A model generated the notes under the pieces. It saw only the letters and a list, made by a program, of their open reading frames with translations. It did no database searches and was not told the DNA's origin. From positions 1,722,051 to 1,786,050 of the forward strand of contig NZ_LT706985.1 of assembly GCF_900155645.1 (NCBI RefSeq): DNA of 64,000 nt. Reading direction: 5' to 3'. A program made the position numbers and the translations under genes. Every line of letters begins with the position of its first letter. Positions within the stretch are counted from its first letter, which is position 1. Below, one piece after another: positions 43,829 to 54,222 of this stretch. This DNA comes from Vaginimicrobium propionicum (lineage in GTDB: Bacteria > Actinomycetota > Actinomycetes > Propionibacteriales > Propionibacteriaceae).

Positions 43829-46218
43829 TGGAGTGCACACAGCCTGGTTGCCCAGGCAAGATTGTTGACGGCTACTGCGATTATTGCGGTATGCCGCCTG
43901 GTGCTGCGCCTATCTCAAGGCAAAAACCTAATTCGCTTTATCGTCCAGCTACCTATTACGCCGAGCCTCCTAAGCCAGCAAGAGCTGAGCCAATCAAACA
44001 GCGTCCCCCGGCAGCTCGCCTTGGCATCAAAACCGGAGATTGCCCGCAACCAGGGTGCAGAGGCCAAATTGTTGACGGCTATTGCAATGTGTGCGGTCAG
44101 CCACCAATAGTCAAAAAAATGCCTAATGTTCTCGGTACTCAGCTATCTTTGGTGGCCAGCAGCGCTGAGCTAGGGCAAGTGCTGATCGGTTCCGCCTTGG
44201 CAGGGGCTAACAGCACAAAGAAACCCTTATCAGCAATAACTAACAGTCGCACGCGCATTGGGGCTGGTATCACCACTGTTCCTCCCGCACCACCTCTTGA
44301 TCCAGAAAAAGCGATTTTGAGTGATCCAGTGGTTCCTGAATCTAGACGAGTATGTGCCGCGTGTGGCTGTCCAGTTGGCCGTTCCACTGGCGAAGAAAAA
44401 GGCTCCACCTTTGGAGAGTGTGCCAAGTGTGGGGCACACTTCGATTTCCGCCCCCCAATAAAAGCCGGCGACCTAGTTGCGGGGCAGTACCACATAGTTG
44501 GCTGCCTAGCCTATGGCGGAATGGGGTGGATCTATCTAGCCAAAGACAAGAATGTCTCTGACCGATGGGTGGTGCTTAAAGGGTTACTCAATGTTAGCGA
44601 CGCTGACGCCGCAGCCTCAGCCAAGTCCGAGGGTGAGTTTCTAGCTCAGGTTGAGCACCCAATGATCGTTGAGATCTATAACTTCGTTGAACATGAGGGT
44701 GCCAGATATATCGTGATGGAATATGTGCCCGGCAGATCCATCACCCAGCTGCTGAAAGCCCGACGCGCAGCCAACGGGGGGCAGCTCAACCCGCTGCCTA
44801 TCGACTGGGGTCTGGCTTATCTAATAGAAATTGCGCCAGCATTTAGTTATCTTCACTCGCGCGGGTTGCTCTACTGCGATTTCAAACCAGACAACCTGAT
44901 TCAAGTTGGCGATTCTCTCAAATTGATTGATTTGGGTTCAGTAAGACGTATCGACGACGATTCTTCCGCGATTTTCGGCACCGTCGGCTATCAAGCCCCA
45001 GAGGTAGGTGATGACGGCTGTTCGGTAGCTAGCGACATCTATACGCTAGGGCGTTCACTCTTGGTGATGTGTGCAGATTTTTCTGGTTTCCAAACTGAGT
45101 ATGTCTCTACCTTGCCGCCCGCCCACAAGTTGAGTCAATTCGACCGCAACGAATCCTGTTATCGCCTGGTGGCTAGGGCTTGCGCGCCCAGGCCAGAGGA
45201 TCGTTTTCAGAGTGCGGAAGCATTTCAGCTCCAGGCCTTAGGAGTGCTGCGGGAAGTGGCGGGTCGCGCTTTTGGTGGCGCAGCACTGACCTCGGCCACC
45301 TCTACGCTGTTCACCACGCCGTCCTTGATCGCTGAGGAGGACGTAGATTGGCAGTCACTGCCGCAGTTGCGCGCTGATCTTCACGACCCGATGAGGGAAT
45401 GGTTGACGACGCTGGCTCCCCACGATCCGCGAGCCAGAATGAGCGCGTTAAAAGACGCCGAAAAACGCACTGGGGCAGTGATATTGGCGCAAATTGAAAT
45501 CGCTTTGCAGCTAAACGATCCGAAATTAGTTAGCCAATTGATAGCTGAATTGCAGCGTCTGGATCCTTGGGATTGGCGGGCAGCGTGGATGCAAGGTGTG
45601 GCAGAGGTATCCGCGAAACGTTGGTATAACGCCATCGCGCCATTTAATACCGTCTATGCGCAATTGCCGGGTGAATTAGCCCCAAAGTTTGCGCTGGCGC
45701 TCGCTTGTGAGCGTGCCGAACAACCCCAGATTGCTGAACAACTATTTGCTATTTGCGCTGCAACCGACGCGTCCTATGTGCCGGCATCCGCATTTGCCCT
45801 AGCCAGGCTGCGTGCTGCGCGTGGCGATGAAGAGGGCACTCTAAATGCATTAGCCATGGTGCCGCCAACTTCTAGGGGTTACGGCCAAGCCAGGCGCACC
45901 CGCGCAAAAATGTTGCTGGCAAAAGGGGACTCAATTAAAGATTTAGCGGCGGCCTTTGATTCTGTAGAGGTTAGCGGGCTAGGCCCGCTAGATACTGCAA
46001 AGTTTAAGGTTTCCATTCTCGAAAAAGCGTTGGCCTATGTTGAGCGCAACGGCCCGCAGCCCCTGATACGTATCGGTGGTCAACCAGCGATACAACGCAA
46101 TATTCGTCCGCAACTAGAGCAGGCTTATCGCACACTAGCCTTGTGGACTCCAGATACCAATCAACGAAACCAGTTGTTAACCAAAGCCGACCAGAGACGT
46201 AGATGGAGTTTGTTTTGA
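43828..46218 (+). CDS. pknG: PknG-type Ser/Thr protein kinase with N-terminal zinc ribbons and C-terminal TPR
   Basis: This 796-residue soluble kinase has two N-terminal zinc ribbons (IVDGYCDYCG and IVDGYCNVCG), a rubredoxin-like knuckle (CAACGCPVGR ... CAKCGAHFDF, about residues 172-207), a kinase domain (about 220-470) and a TPR-rich helical C-terminus. The kinase shows LAYGGMGWIYLAKD, WVVLKGLL (Lys), YCDFKPDNLIQ in place of HRD, IDLGSVRR and GTVGYQAPE. The CDFKPDN form and the rubredoxin-TPR frame are marks of PknG, which in mycobacteria phosphorylates the FHA protein GarA/OdhI to set 2-oxoglutarate/glutamate flux. The start GTG overlaps the previous stop. Confidence 0.95.
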   Translation: MECTQPGCPGKIVDGYCDYCGMPPGAAPISRQKPNSLYRPATYYAEPPKPARAEPIKQRPPAARLGIKTGDCPQPGCRGQIVDGYCNVCGQPPIVKKMPNVLGTQLSLVASSAELGQVLIGSALAGANSTKKPLSAITNSRTRIGAGITTVPPAPPLDPEKAILSDPVVPESRRVCAACGCPVGRSTGEEKGSTFGECAKCGAHFDFRPPIKAGDLVAGQYHIVGCLAYGGMGWIYLAKDKNVSDRWVVLKGLLNVSDADAAASAKSEGEFLAQVEHPMIVEIYNFVEHEGARYIVMEYVPGRSITQLLKARRAANGGQLNPLPIDWGLAYLIEIAPAFSYLHSRGLLYCDFKPDNLIQVGDSLKLIDLGSVRRIDDDSSAIFGTVGYQAPEVGDDGCSVASDIYTLGRSLLVMCADFSGFQTEYVSTLPPAHKLSQFDRNESCYRLVARACAPRPEDRFQSAEAFQLQALGVLREVAGRAFGGAALTSATSTLFTTPSLIAEEDVDWQSLPQLRADLHDPMREWLTTLAPHDPRARMSALKDAEKRTGAVILAQIEIALQLNDPKLVSQLIAELQRLDPWDWRAAWMQGVAEVSAKRWYNAIAPFNTVYAQLPGELAPKFALALACERAEQPQIAEQLFAICAATDASYVPASAFALARLRAARGDEEGTLNALAMVPPTSRGYGQARRTRAKMLLAKGDSIKDLAAAFDSVEVSGLGPLDTAKFKVSILEKALAYVERNGPQPLIRIGGQPAIQRNIRPQLEQAYRTLALWTPDTNQRNQLLTKADQRRRWSLF

Positions 46219-47264
46219 GCAAGCATGAAGATCCCGCCCCGACCTGGTCGCAACCACCAACTAATAGCAACCAATCACACCAGGAAGAAAATCTAGCCCA
46301 ATCAGCGCTCAGGTTTTTCGCTCCTGCCACGATTAAATGCCCTAACTGTGCTGGTGACATCGCTGCTGACGGTTACTGCAAGCTGTGCGGAGCTAAGGCT
46401 CCCGAGCCTAATGATCATGCGTTATTACAGCCTGCCGGCTGGGTGGCGGGAGCCTCTGATCGTGGGTTAGTTCACTCAATAAACGAGGACGCAATGGCCG
46501 CTCTAGCCAGCCAAACTCCAGGAGAGTGGGCGGCTATAGCTGTTTGTGACGGGGTTACCAGCGCCTCGAACTCGCAGCATGCAGCAATTTCGGCTGCGCT
46601 ATCTGCGGTGCAGAGCTTACAAATGAACCGCAAAGATTATGAAGATATTGACTCGGCTGATTCTGGTATTGACCAGGTGGCCTTGACTGCGATTAAAGCT
46701 GCTAATGAAGCTGTGGTAGCAAGTAGTGATGATGCGATAGATAACCCGCCCTCTTGCACGTTAGCTTTTGCTGTTATCAGCCACGGCTTAACATTCGCTG
46801 TTTCAGTTGGGGATTCTAGGGTTTATTGGGTGCCTGAAACTGGGGCAGCAAAGTTGTTGACTACCGATGATTCCCTAGCTCAAGAACAAATTAAGGTCGG
46901 AGTTGCGCGTGAAGAAGCCGAGACTAGCCCCAGCGCTCACGTCATCACGGGCTGGCTAGGTTTAGATGCGCCCGAAGTACAGCTTGAAATTGGCGTTCTT
47001 GAGCCACAACCAGTGTCTGGCTGGGTAGCGGTATGTTCTGATGGTCTGTGGAATTATGCGTCCAAACCGGAGGATTTTGCGGCGATTGTGCGCGCTAATG
47101 CTGCCGAATCGCTGACGAAAGCCGCTAGTGAGCTAGTGGCTTGGGCGAATGAACAGGGTGGTAGCGACAACATTACGATCGTCCTGGCTAGGCTGGAGGC
47201 GGCACCAGATATTTTGGATGTACCGACGACGAAATTGACGCGGCATACAGGAGGTGGGCGCTGA
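46203..47264 (+). CDS. PP2C-family Ser/Thr phosphatase with zinc ribbon
   Basis: This 353-residue protein has a zinc ribbon (CPNCAGDIAADGYCKLCG, about residues 42-59) much like those of the kinase, then a PP2C domain: SDRGLVHSINEDAM, VCDGVTSASNS, GDSRVYWV, CSDGLWNY and GGSDNITIVLARL, with the metal-binding Asp residues. It should remove phosphates added by the kinase upstream. ATG 46203 overlaps the kinase end by 16 bases; the TTG at 46215, 6 bases after a GGAG, is an equally good start. Confidence 0.94.
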   Translation: MEFVLSKHEDPAPTWSQPPTNSNQSHQEENLAQSALRFFAPATIKCPNCAGDIAADGYCKLCGAKAPEPNDHALLQPAGWVAGASDRGLVHSINEDAMAALASQTPGEWAAIAVCDGVTSASNSQHAAISAALSAVQSLQMNRKDYEDIDSADSGIDQVALTAIKAANEAVVASSDDAIDNPPSCTLAFAVISHGLTFAVSVGDSRVYWVPETGAAKLLTTDDSLAQEQIKVGVAREEAETSPSAHVITGWLGLDAPEVQLEIGVLEPQPVSGWVAVCSDGLWNYASKPEDFAAIVRANAAESLTKAASELVAWANEQGGSDNITIVLARLEAAPDILDVPTTKLTRHTGGGR

Positions 47265-48556
47265 TGGCACTTTATTCGTCCACGGTTTATCAAAACGAAT
47301 ACTTGCCAGCGGGCGGCACCGACGTAAACGCCATTGTGTCGGTGAGCGTAACTGATGCTGGGCAAGCCGGATCTGATGGCGGTGCAGGGGAAATCATCAT
47401 CATTGATTGTTCTGGCTCAATGGGAACTCGCTCTATGGCAGCCGCCCGACAAGCCGCGATGGTCGCATTGGATAACATTCTTGACGGCACTTATTTCGCC
47501 GTAGTTTCCGGCACCCATGAAGCCTATCTTGCTTATCCATTGGTGCAGTCTGGTCCGGGCATGGTGCAGATGAATGAACGAACTCGGCAAGCAGCAAAAA
47601 TGGCTATCAGTCGCCTGATAGCTGATGGGGGTACTGCCATCGGGAAATGGTTAAACCTTGCCTTGGCGCTGTTCAACTCCATGGGGAGTCGCTTAACCCA
47701 AAAGCATGCTTTGCTGCTTACGGATGGCGCTGATGAGCATGAGACTCCTCTGCAGTTAGACCAAGCAATTAGGGCTTGTCGAGGTAACTTTCAGTGTGAT
47801 TGTCGCGGTGTTGGCACCTATTGGGTTGTCTCTGAAGTGCGAAAAATTGCTCAAGCATTGATGGGTACCTTAGATATTATTCCCGACCCCAGCCAGATGA
47901 GCGCCGAGTTTGCCTCCATCATGCAAACCTCTATGGGACGCGGTGTAGCTGATGCTAAATTGCGTGTTTGGGCTCCGCAGGGTGCGCAGGTGCTGTTTGT
48001 GCGTCAGGTTTCGCCAACTGTTGAAGATTTGGGTCATCGCGGCGAGTTAATTAACCAATTGACGATGGAATACCCGACTGGAGCTTGGGGTAATGAAACC
48101 CGCGAATATCATGTCAGCATCCGACTGCCAGCCAAAGATATTGGGCAAGAGCAGCTTGCCGCTCGCGTACAATTGGTGGTTGGTAGTCAACCGCGCACTC
48201 AAGGCCTAGTCAAAGCTGTGTGGTCTAATGATGATGCTTTAGTGGCGCCAATAAACCGTGAAGTTGCTCACTACACTGGTCAAGCCGAGCTTGCGCAAGC
48301 CATTCAAGACGGTCTTGCCGCTAGAAAAGCAGGCGACATTTCTACCGCCACCCGCCGCCTGGGGCGTGCCGTCCAATTGGCGGCAGAAACCGGCAATACG
48401 GAAGCTACTACGAAACTGAAGAAAGTAGTGGATGTGGTCGATACTGCTACTGGAACGGTCAAATTACGTAGCAAGGTTGATAAGGCTGACGAGATGGCTC
48501 TTGATACGGCCTCTACAAAGACAACGCGCACCAAGCACGAGGTGGATGATGAGTGA
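47264..48556 (+). CDS. vWA-domain protein
   Basis: This 430-residue soluble protein has a von Willebrand A domain (about residues 25-215) with an intact metal site: IIDCSGSMGTRSM (DxSxS), the DGGTAIGKWL Thr, and LLTDGADEH Asp. A beta-rich region and a helical end follow (AAETGNTEATTKLKKVVD). Such intracellular vWA proteins assemble complexes through a bound metal. Its start overlaps the phosphatase stop (TGATG). Confidence 0.92.
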   Translation: MALYSSTVYQNEYLPAGGTDVNAIVSVSVTDAGQAGSDGGAGEIIIIDCSGSMGTRSMAAARQAAMVALDNILDGTYFAVVSGTHEAYLAYPLVQSGPGMVQMNERTRQAAKMAISRLIADGGTAIGKWLNLALALFNSMGSRLTQKHALLLTDGADEHETPLQLDQAIRACRGNFQCDCRGVGTYWVVSEVRKIAQALMGTLDIIPDPSQMSAEFASIMQTSMGRGVADAKLRVWAPQGAQVLFVRQVSPTVEDLGHRGELINQLTMEYPTGAWGNETREYHVSIRLPAKDIGQEQLAARVQLVVGSQPRTQGLVKAVWSNDDALVAPINREVAHYTGQAELAQAIQDGLAARKAGDISTATRRLGRAVQLAAETGNTEATTKLKKVVDVVDTATGTVKLRSKVDKADEMALDTASTKTTRTKHEVDDE

Positions 48557-49205
48557 GCCTAACCAGAAGCAATGCAAAAACTGTGGAGTGTTCATCGACG
48601 TCCACGCGCTTTTCTGCGATACCTGCGGTTATGACTTCACCACTGGTGCGCTACCTCAAGCAGCTGATTTAGCGGCGGTGGCGCGCGCTGCGTCAGCTCC
48701 GGCCATAGATATGGATCTAACGCCTAGTCAAGCTGAGCAAGTAGGCGAGGTAGTTGATCACTATGATCAACCAACTTCATCGACTCCGCCACCAGCGATC
48801 GGGCCAACCCGTTGGGTTGCCGAGGTTTGGATAGATCCGGAGTGGTACCGCCAGCAGCAGAGCCCCGACCAGTTGCCTTCACCTGGCCTGCCGCAGTTAG
48901 TGCCGCTTAGAGGCGATCTCATTACTATCGGACGTCCCACCTCTGGCGCCCCCCTGCCAGACATTAACTGCTCGACGGATTCGGGTGTCAGCCGCAACCA
49001 AGCGCGTTTGATTTCTGATGGGCGTCGCTGGTGGATTGAGGATGCTGGCTCGTCCAATGGCACCTATATTGGCAAAGTCGATCAACCCCTGCCTGCCGAA
49101 CCGATCTCTGCTCGCACCGAGATTGGTTCCAATGACCGTATTTACCTCGGTTCGTGGACAAGAATCGTGGTTAGGGCAGCTTTGGTGCAAGAATCCAATC
49201 TGTGA
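48549..49205 (+). CDS. Zinc-ribbon/FHA-domain protein
   Basis: The start at 48549 overlaps the vWA gene by 8 bases and has GAGGTGG upstream. The 218-residue protein has an N-terminal zinc ribbon (CKNCGVFIDVHALFCDTCG), a Pro/Ala linker and a C-terminal FHA domain (about residues 110-205: ITIGRP, DSGVSRNQARL, DAGSSNGTYIG). FHA domains read phosphothreonine, so this is a likely target or effector of the kinase. GarA-type proteins also have an N-terminal piece phosphorylated by PknG. Confidence 0.93.
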   Translation: MSEPNQKQCKNCGVFIDVHALFCDTCGYDFTTGALPQAADLAAVARAASAPAIDMDLTPSQAEQVGEVVDHYDQPTSSTPPPAIGPTRWVAEVWIDPEWYRQQQSPDQLPSPGLPQLVPLRGDLITIGRPTSGAPLPDINCSTDSGVSRNQARLISDGRRWWIEDAGSSNGTYIGKVDQPLPAEPISARTEIGSNDRIYLGSWTRIVVRAALVQESNL

Positions 49206-49903
49206 AAAAACTTGTCTACGCGAATTTCGGCACCGGAAACTATGCGGTGTTGATGGCTCTGATGTGTGTTGTCGTCTTGCTTTCTGGTATCGGTGGGGCG
49301 AAAGGTGTGGTCTTTTCGATTGGTGGTTTTCAAATCATCACCGACGGCGCGTTCTTTCTCTTCCCGTTCGCCTACATCATGGGTGACACCATAACTGAGG
49401 TCTATGGGCCGCGAGCGGCCTCCAGGGCGATAGCTGCTGGCTTCATCACCAATGTGATAGCTGCTGGCGTTTATTGGGTAATAATCGCTTTGCCGGGTTT
49501 CACTGACGATTACGGGCTGGCGAAACAATCCGGTATTGAAATTGCTTTAGGGCCAGTTTGGCAGATCGTTTTGGCGTCCATGACGGGATTTGCTTGCGGA
49601 CAGGGTGCTAATACCGCGATCATGTTTTTCGGGAAACGCCGTCACTTGGAAAAACGCCTAGTTGCCAGGCTAGTTTCTTCGACTGGGGTCGGGGAATTTC
49701 TGGACACGATGGTCTTTTGCGCTATCGCCGCTACCGCTATCGGTATTACCAGTGTCGGGCAGTGGGCAAATTACACTCTCTTCGGGTTCTTGTGGAAGAT
49801 TAGCGTCCAATACACGATGATGCCGATAACGATTCAAGTGATTAAGTGGCTGAAAAAGCATGAACCAAGCTACGCCCGCCATGATATTGAGGACGCCAAC
49901 TAG
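49202..49903 (+). CDS. yhhQ: YhhQ-type queuosine precursor transporter
   Basis: This 233-residue membrane protein has six hydrophobic helices and the YhhQ/VUT_1 marks DTITEVYGPRAASRAI and GEFLDTMVFCAIA. YhhQ imports queuosine precursors (preQ0/preQ1) in Escherichia coli. Start GTG 49202 overlaps the FHA stop as GTGA, so it is translated with the signalling operon, though its role seems unrelated. A promoter inside the FHA gene is possible. Confidence 0.92.
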   Translation: MKKLVYANFGTGNYAVLMALMCVVVLLSGIGGAKGVVFSIGGFQIITDGAFFLFPFAYIMGDTITEVYGPRAASRAIAAGFITNVIAAGVYWVIIALPGFTDDYGLAKQSGIEIALGPVWQIVLASMTGFACGQGANTAIMFFGKRRHLEKRLVARLVSSTGVGEFLDTMVFCAIAATAIGITSVGQWANYTLFGFLWKISVQYTMMPITIQVIKWLKKHEPSYARHDIEDAN

Positions 49904-49937
49904 GCTAAGTGATATTGATTGACTGACCGGAGATGGG

Positions 49938-51056
49938 ATGGCATCGCTGAGGATTGCGCAAGTAGCGAATTTTGTTTCGCCAACATCAGGCGGGATGAAG
50001 GTTGCTATTGACCAATTAGGGAAAGGCTACATTTCTTGCGGCCATGAACGAATCCTCATCATTCCCGGCCCCAAAAATAAAATTAGTGAGTGCGAGGCGG
50101 GCACTATCGTCGAGGTGGCTTCCCCTAAAATTAACCGCACTTATCGGCTGATAATAAGCCCGTGGCAGGTGACAAAAATATTAGAAAAGTTTTGTCCCAC
50201 CAGCGTGGAATGCTCTGATAAGTGGACGCTTACTCCAGTTGCTGGCTGGGCTAGGCGCCGTGGCGTCGGCTCGGCCTTGTTAAGCCACGAACGGCTGGAT
50301 GATATGGCTTCGGGGTGGATAGGCACCGAAGTAGGGGTTAAACCTGGGGTTAGCCTATTGAATCGGCGGCTCGCCAAGATATTTGATTTGGTGGTAGTAA
50401 CCTCGGACTATTCGGCCGGCGAATTCGACAAAACTAGCGCTAGAGTGCGCAAAATATCTCTTGGAGTAGATTTAGACACTTTTAACCCGAAGGCTGGTGC
50501 TCAGCCTGAAGGCGACGTCTTGCAATTGTGCTATGTGGGCAGGCTTTCGCATGAGAAATATCCGCAATTGGCGGTAGCGGCGGCGGTTGAATTAGCGAGG
50601 CGTTGCCGCAACTTTCAGTTGCACGTTTATGGCGCTGGCCCGGACGAGAAACGGTTGCGTGCGCTGGCAGGCCATGCGCCGGTCATTTTTCATGGACTTA
50701 TCCCTAGCCGTCACGAGGTCGCGCGGCGATTCGCTAATTCCCATATTTCGTTGTCGGTTTGCCCAACAGAGACTTTCGGGTTGGCTGTTCTAGAGGCGTT
50801 AGCTTGCGGGACTCCCGTCGTCACCAGTGATCGCGGTGGGGCTAGGGAACTTGTTGATGTCACGTGTGGCCAGTGGGGTCAACCTAATGCGCGTGCAATC
50901 GCTGACGCTGTTGAGCGGCTAGCCAGCCGACTGCGTCCTGAGTTGCGATTAGCTGCCAGGAAACGTGCCGAACAATTCAGTTGGGCGTCCAGCGTTTCTC
51001 AAATGCTGCAGATTCACCAAGAATTAGCTGAGGGAAAATTTCGTAGACCAGATTAA
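49938..51056 (+). CDS. GT4-family glycosyltransferase
   Basis: This 372-residue protein is a GT-B enzyme of family GT4. It starts LRIAQVANFVSPTSGGMKVA, a typical acceptor-side start, has HERLDD, and a donor domain with YVGRLSHEKYPQLAVAA and PTETFGLAVLEALACGTPVV (the E-x7-E motif). It resembles actinobacterial mannosyltransferases that build phosphatidylinositol mannosides or related glycolipids; the sugar and acceptor cannot be fixed by eye. It lies 34 bases after yhhQ on the same strand. Confidence 0.9.
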   Translation: MASLRIAQVANFVSPTSGGMKVAIDQLGKGYISCGHERILIIPGPKNKISECEAGTIVEVASPKINRTYRLIISPWQVTKILEKFCPTSVECSDKWTLTPVAGWARRRGVGSALLSHERLDDMASGWIGTEVGVKPGVSLLNRRLAKIFDLVVVTSDYSAGEFDKTSARVRKISLGVDLDTFNPKAGAQPEGDVLQLCYVGRLSHEKYPQLAVAAAVELARRCRNFQLHVYGAGPDEKRLRALAGHAPVIFHGLIPSRHEVARRFANSHISLSVCPTETFGLAVLEALACGTPVVTSDRGGARELVDVTCGQWGQPNARAIADAVERLASRLRPELRLAARKRAEQFSWASSVSQMLQIHQELAEGKFRRPD

Positions 51057-51145
51057 GCGGCGCCGTGGTTAGCGACAGCTAGGTTAGTGCGACTTGCTAA
51101 GTGTTCCCTCATGTGGGAGCTTAACTCGATAAAAAGATTATCCTT

Positions 51146-51161
51146 ACCGCAATAGTGCGGT
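51146..51161 (-). terminator. Possible terminator after rpfB
   Basis: ACCGCA-ATAG-TGCGGT lies 5 bases past the rpfB stop; on the minus strand, AAGGATAATCTTTTT follows. The stem is 6 bp and the T-run is displaced by 10 bases. Confidence 0.45.
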
Positions 51162-51165
51162 CAGG

Positions 51166-52606
<1,441 letters not shown>

Positions 52607-53653
52607 ATGAAGAAATCGTGGCGACTTCTCACTGCGCTGATCGCTTCGGTTACGCTGATGCTCACCGGCTGTGGCGCCGGTTTTGGCGGAATCAACCTTG
52701 ATCGTGTCGGTGAAGAGGGCACTGTAACGTACTTCAAGATCGCCTTGAACCAAACTGAATCTCACCCGTCGTATAAGGCGTTGGTGAAATTTGGGGAAGA
52801 TATCGATCAAGCGACTGATGGTCGTTACCGCGTCGAAGTGTTCCCCAATGAACAGCTTGGCTCTCAGCAAGAAGTTTTACAGCTGGTCAAATCAGGTGCC
52901 ATTGAAATGGCGATTGTTTCTGGCACCCAGCTAGAGAACGTCAACAAGGATTTTCAGGTATTGAATATGCCCACGACGTTCACTTCCATTGATCACCAAA
53001 TGGCGGTTTTGAAAGATGAGTCCATCGTCGGTGATATCTTTCATTCGCTGGAAAAGAGCAATAACATCACAGTGCTCGGCGGCTATACCCAAGGTAGTCG
53101 TAGCGTCTATACGACCTTTGGGCCAGTTAAGACACCAGCAGACTTGCGGGGTAAGAAAATCCGCGTCCAAGAATCAGATATGCATATTCGCATGATTGAG
53201 TTGATGGGCGGCTCAGCCACGCCGCTATCCTACGGCGAGGTTTACTCCGCGCTGCAGGCGGGCGTCCTTGATGGTGCTGAAAACAATGAGGTTTCCTACA
53301 ACACAGCACGGCACATGGAAGTTGCACCCTATTACTCCAACACTCATCACCTGATCGGTTTGGACTACATGATTATGCGTGCTGACTTGCTCAACGCCAT
53401 GCCCGAAGCAGATCGCAAGATCTTCTACGACGCCTGGTATAAATCAATGGATTTCCACACCCAGTTGTGGAAGGAATACACCGAAGAATCCATTGAAATT
53501 GCTAAGAAAAACGGTGCCCAGTTCTCTGATGTAGACCAAGCAGCCTTCGCTGAGGCATTAGCCCCGATAAAAGACGAATTCCTTAAAACGGACTATCAGC
53601 GTGAGCTCTACGACGAGATTCGCGCTAAGGAAGCTGAGGTGGAGCAACGATGA
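52607..53653 (+). CDS. dctP: TRAP transporter substrate-binding lipoprotein DctP
   Basis: This 348-residue protein captures the substrate outside the membrane. It has a lipoprotein signal with lipobox LTGC (Cys about residue 22) and the DctP fold: ESHPSYKALVKFGEDI, FPNEQLGSQQEVLQLVKSG and LRGKKIRVQES, whose Arg usually binds the substrate carboxylate. AAGGAG precedes the ATG. It overlaps dctQ by 4 bases. The substrate is probably an organic or sugar acid. Confidence 0.96.
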   Translation: MKKSWRLLTALIASVTLMLTGCGAGFGGINLDRVGEEGTVTYFKIALNQTESHPSYKALVKFGEDIDQATDGRYRVEVFPNEQLGSQQEVLQLVKSGAIEMAIVSGTQLENVNKDFQVLNMPTTFTSIDHQMAVLKDESIVGDIFHSLEKSNNITVLGGYTQGSRSVYTTFGPVKTPADLRGKKIRVQESDMHIRMIELMGGSATPLSYGEVYSALQAGVLDGAENNEVSYNTARHMEVAPYYSNTHHLIGLDYMIMRADLLNAMPEADRKIFYDAWYKSMDFHTQLWKEYTEESIEIAKKNGAQFSDVDQAAFAEALAPIKDEFLKTDYQRELYDEIRAKEAEVEQR

Positions 53654-54222
53654 AAACCCTACATAAATGGTTAACCAGACTAACTGGCTGGTTGTGCATC
53701 ATCTTGTTTGCGTTACTTGTAGTGACGACGGTCTGGCAAGTATTTTCGCGGCTCGTCCTGCACTCTCCGGTTACCTGGTCTGAGGAGTTAGCCAAAATAT
53801 TGTTCGTTTGGCTAAGTTTCTTAGGTGCTGCGCTGGTTTACGGTGAGCGTGGCCACATGGCTGTTGAAATCCTTGCGCGGCGTTTCTCAGAAAAAACAGA
53901 ACGCGGTCTAGCAGTTTTTACTCACGTTGTTGGCCTAGTGTTTGCGTTAGTCGTTTTGACTTGGGGTGGCTGGAATGCTGCCATGAACGCCTGGACACAG
54001 AATCTGACCGCCTTGCCGATCAATATCGGGTCTGTGTACCTGGTTATGCCACTGGCTGGCGTCATCATGGCTGTCTATGCCGTTGATCACATCATCGAGA
54101 TTGGGCGTGGGGATAGGAGTCCATATCCGACTCCGGAGGCAGAGCTTGCGGTAGCTGAAGGTGAAAAGGTGGCTGCCGAAGCGGATCTCGAAGAAGCAAA
54201 TCTGAATGGAGTTGAAAAATGA
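53650..54222 (+). CDS. dctQ: TRAP transporter small permease DctQ
   Basis: This 190-residue protein has four membrane helices and the DctQ segment TVWQVFSRLVLHSPVTWSEE, then FVWLSFLGAALVYGERGHMA. It is the small subunit that supports the DctM transporter. A charged Ala/Glu-rich cytoplasmic tail is added. It overlaps dctP and dctM by 4 bases each (ATGA). Confidence 0.95.
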   Translation: MKTLHKWLTRLTGWLCIILFALLVVTTVWQVFSRLVLHSPVTWSEELAKILFVWLSFLGAALVYGERGHMAVEILARRFSEKTERGLAVFTHVVGLVFALVVLTWGGWNAAMNAWTQNLTALPINIGSVYLVMPLAGVIMAVYAVDHIIEIGRGDRSPYPTPEAELAVAEGEKVAAEADLEEANLNGVEK

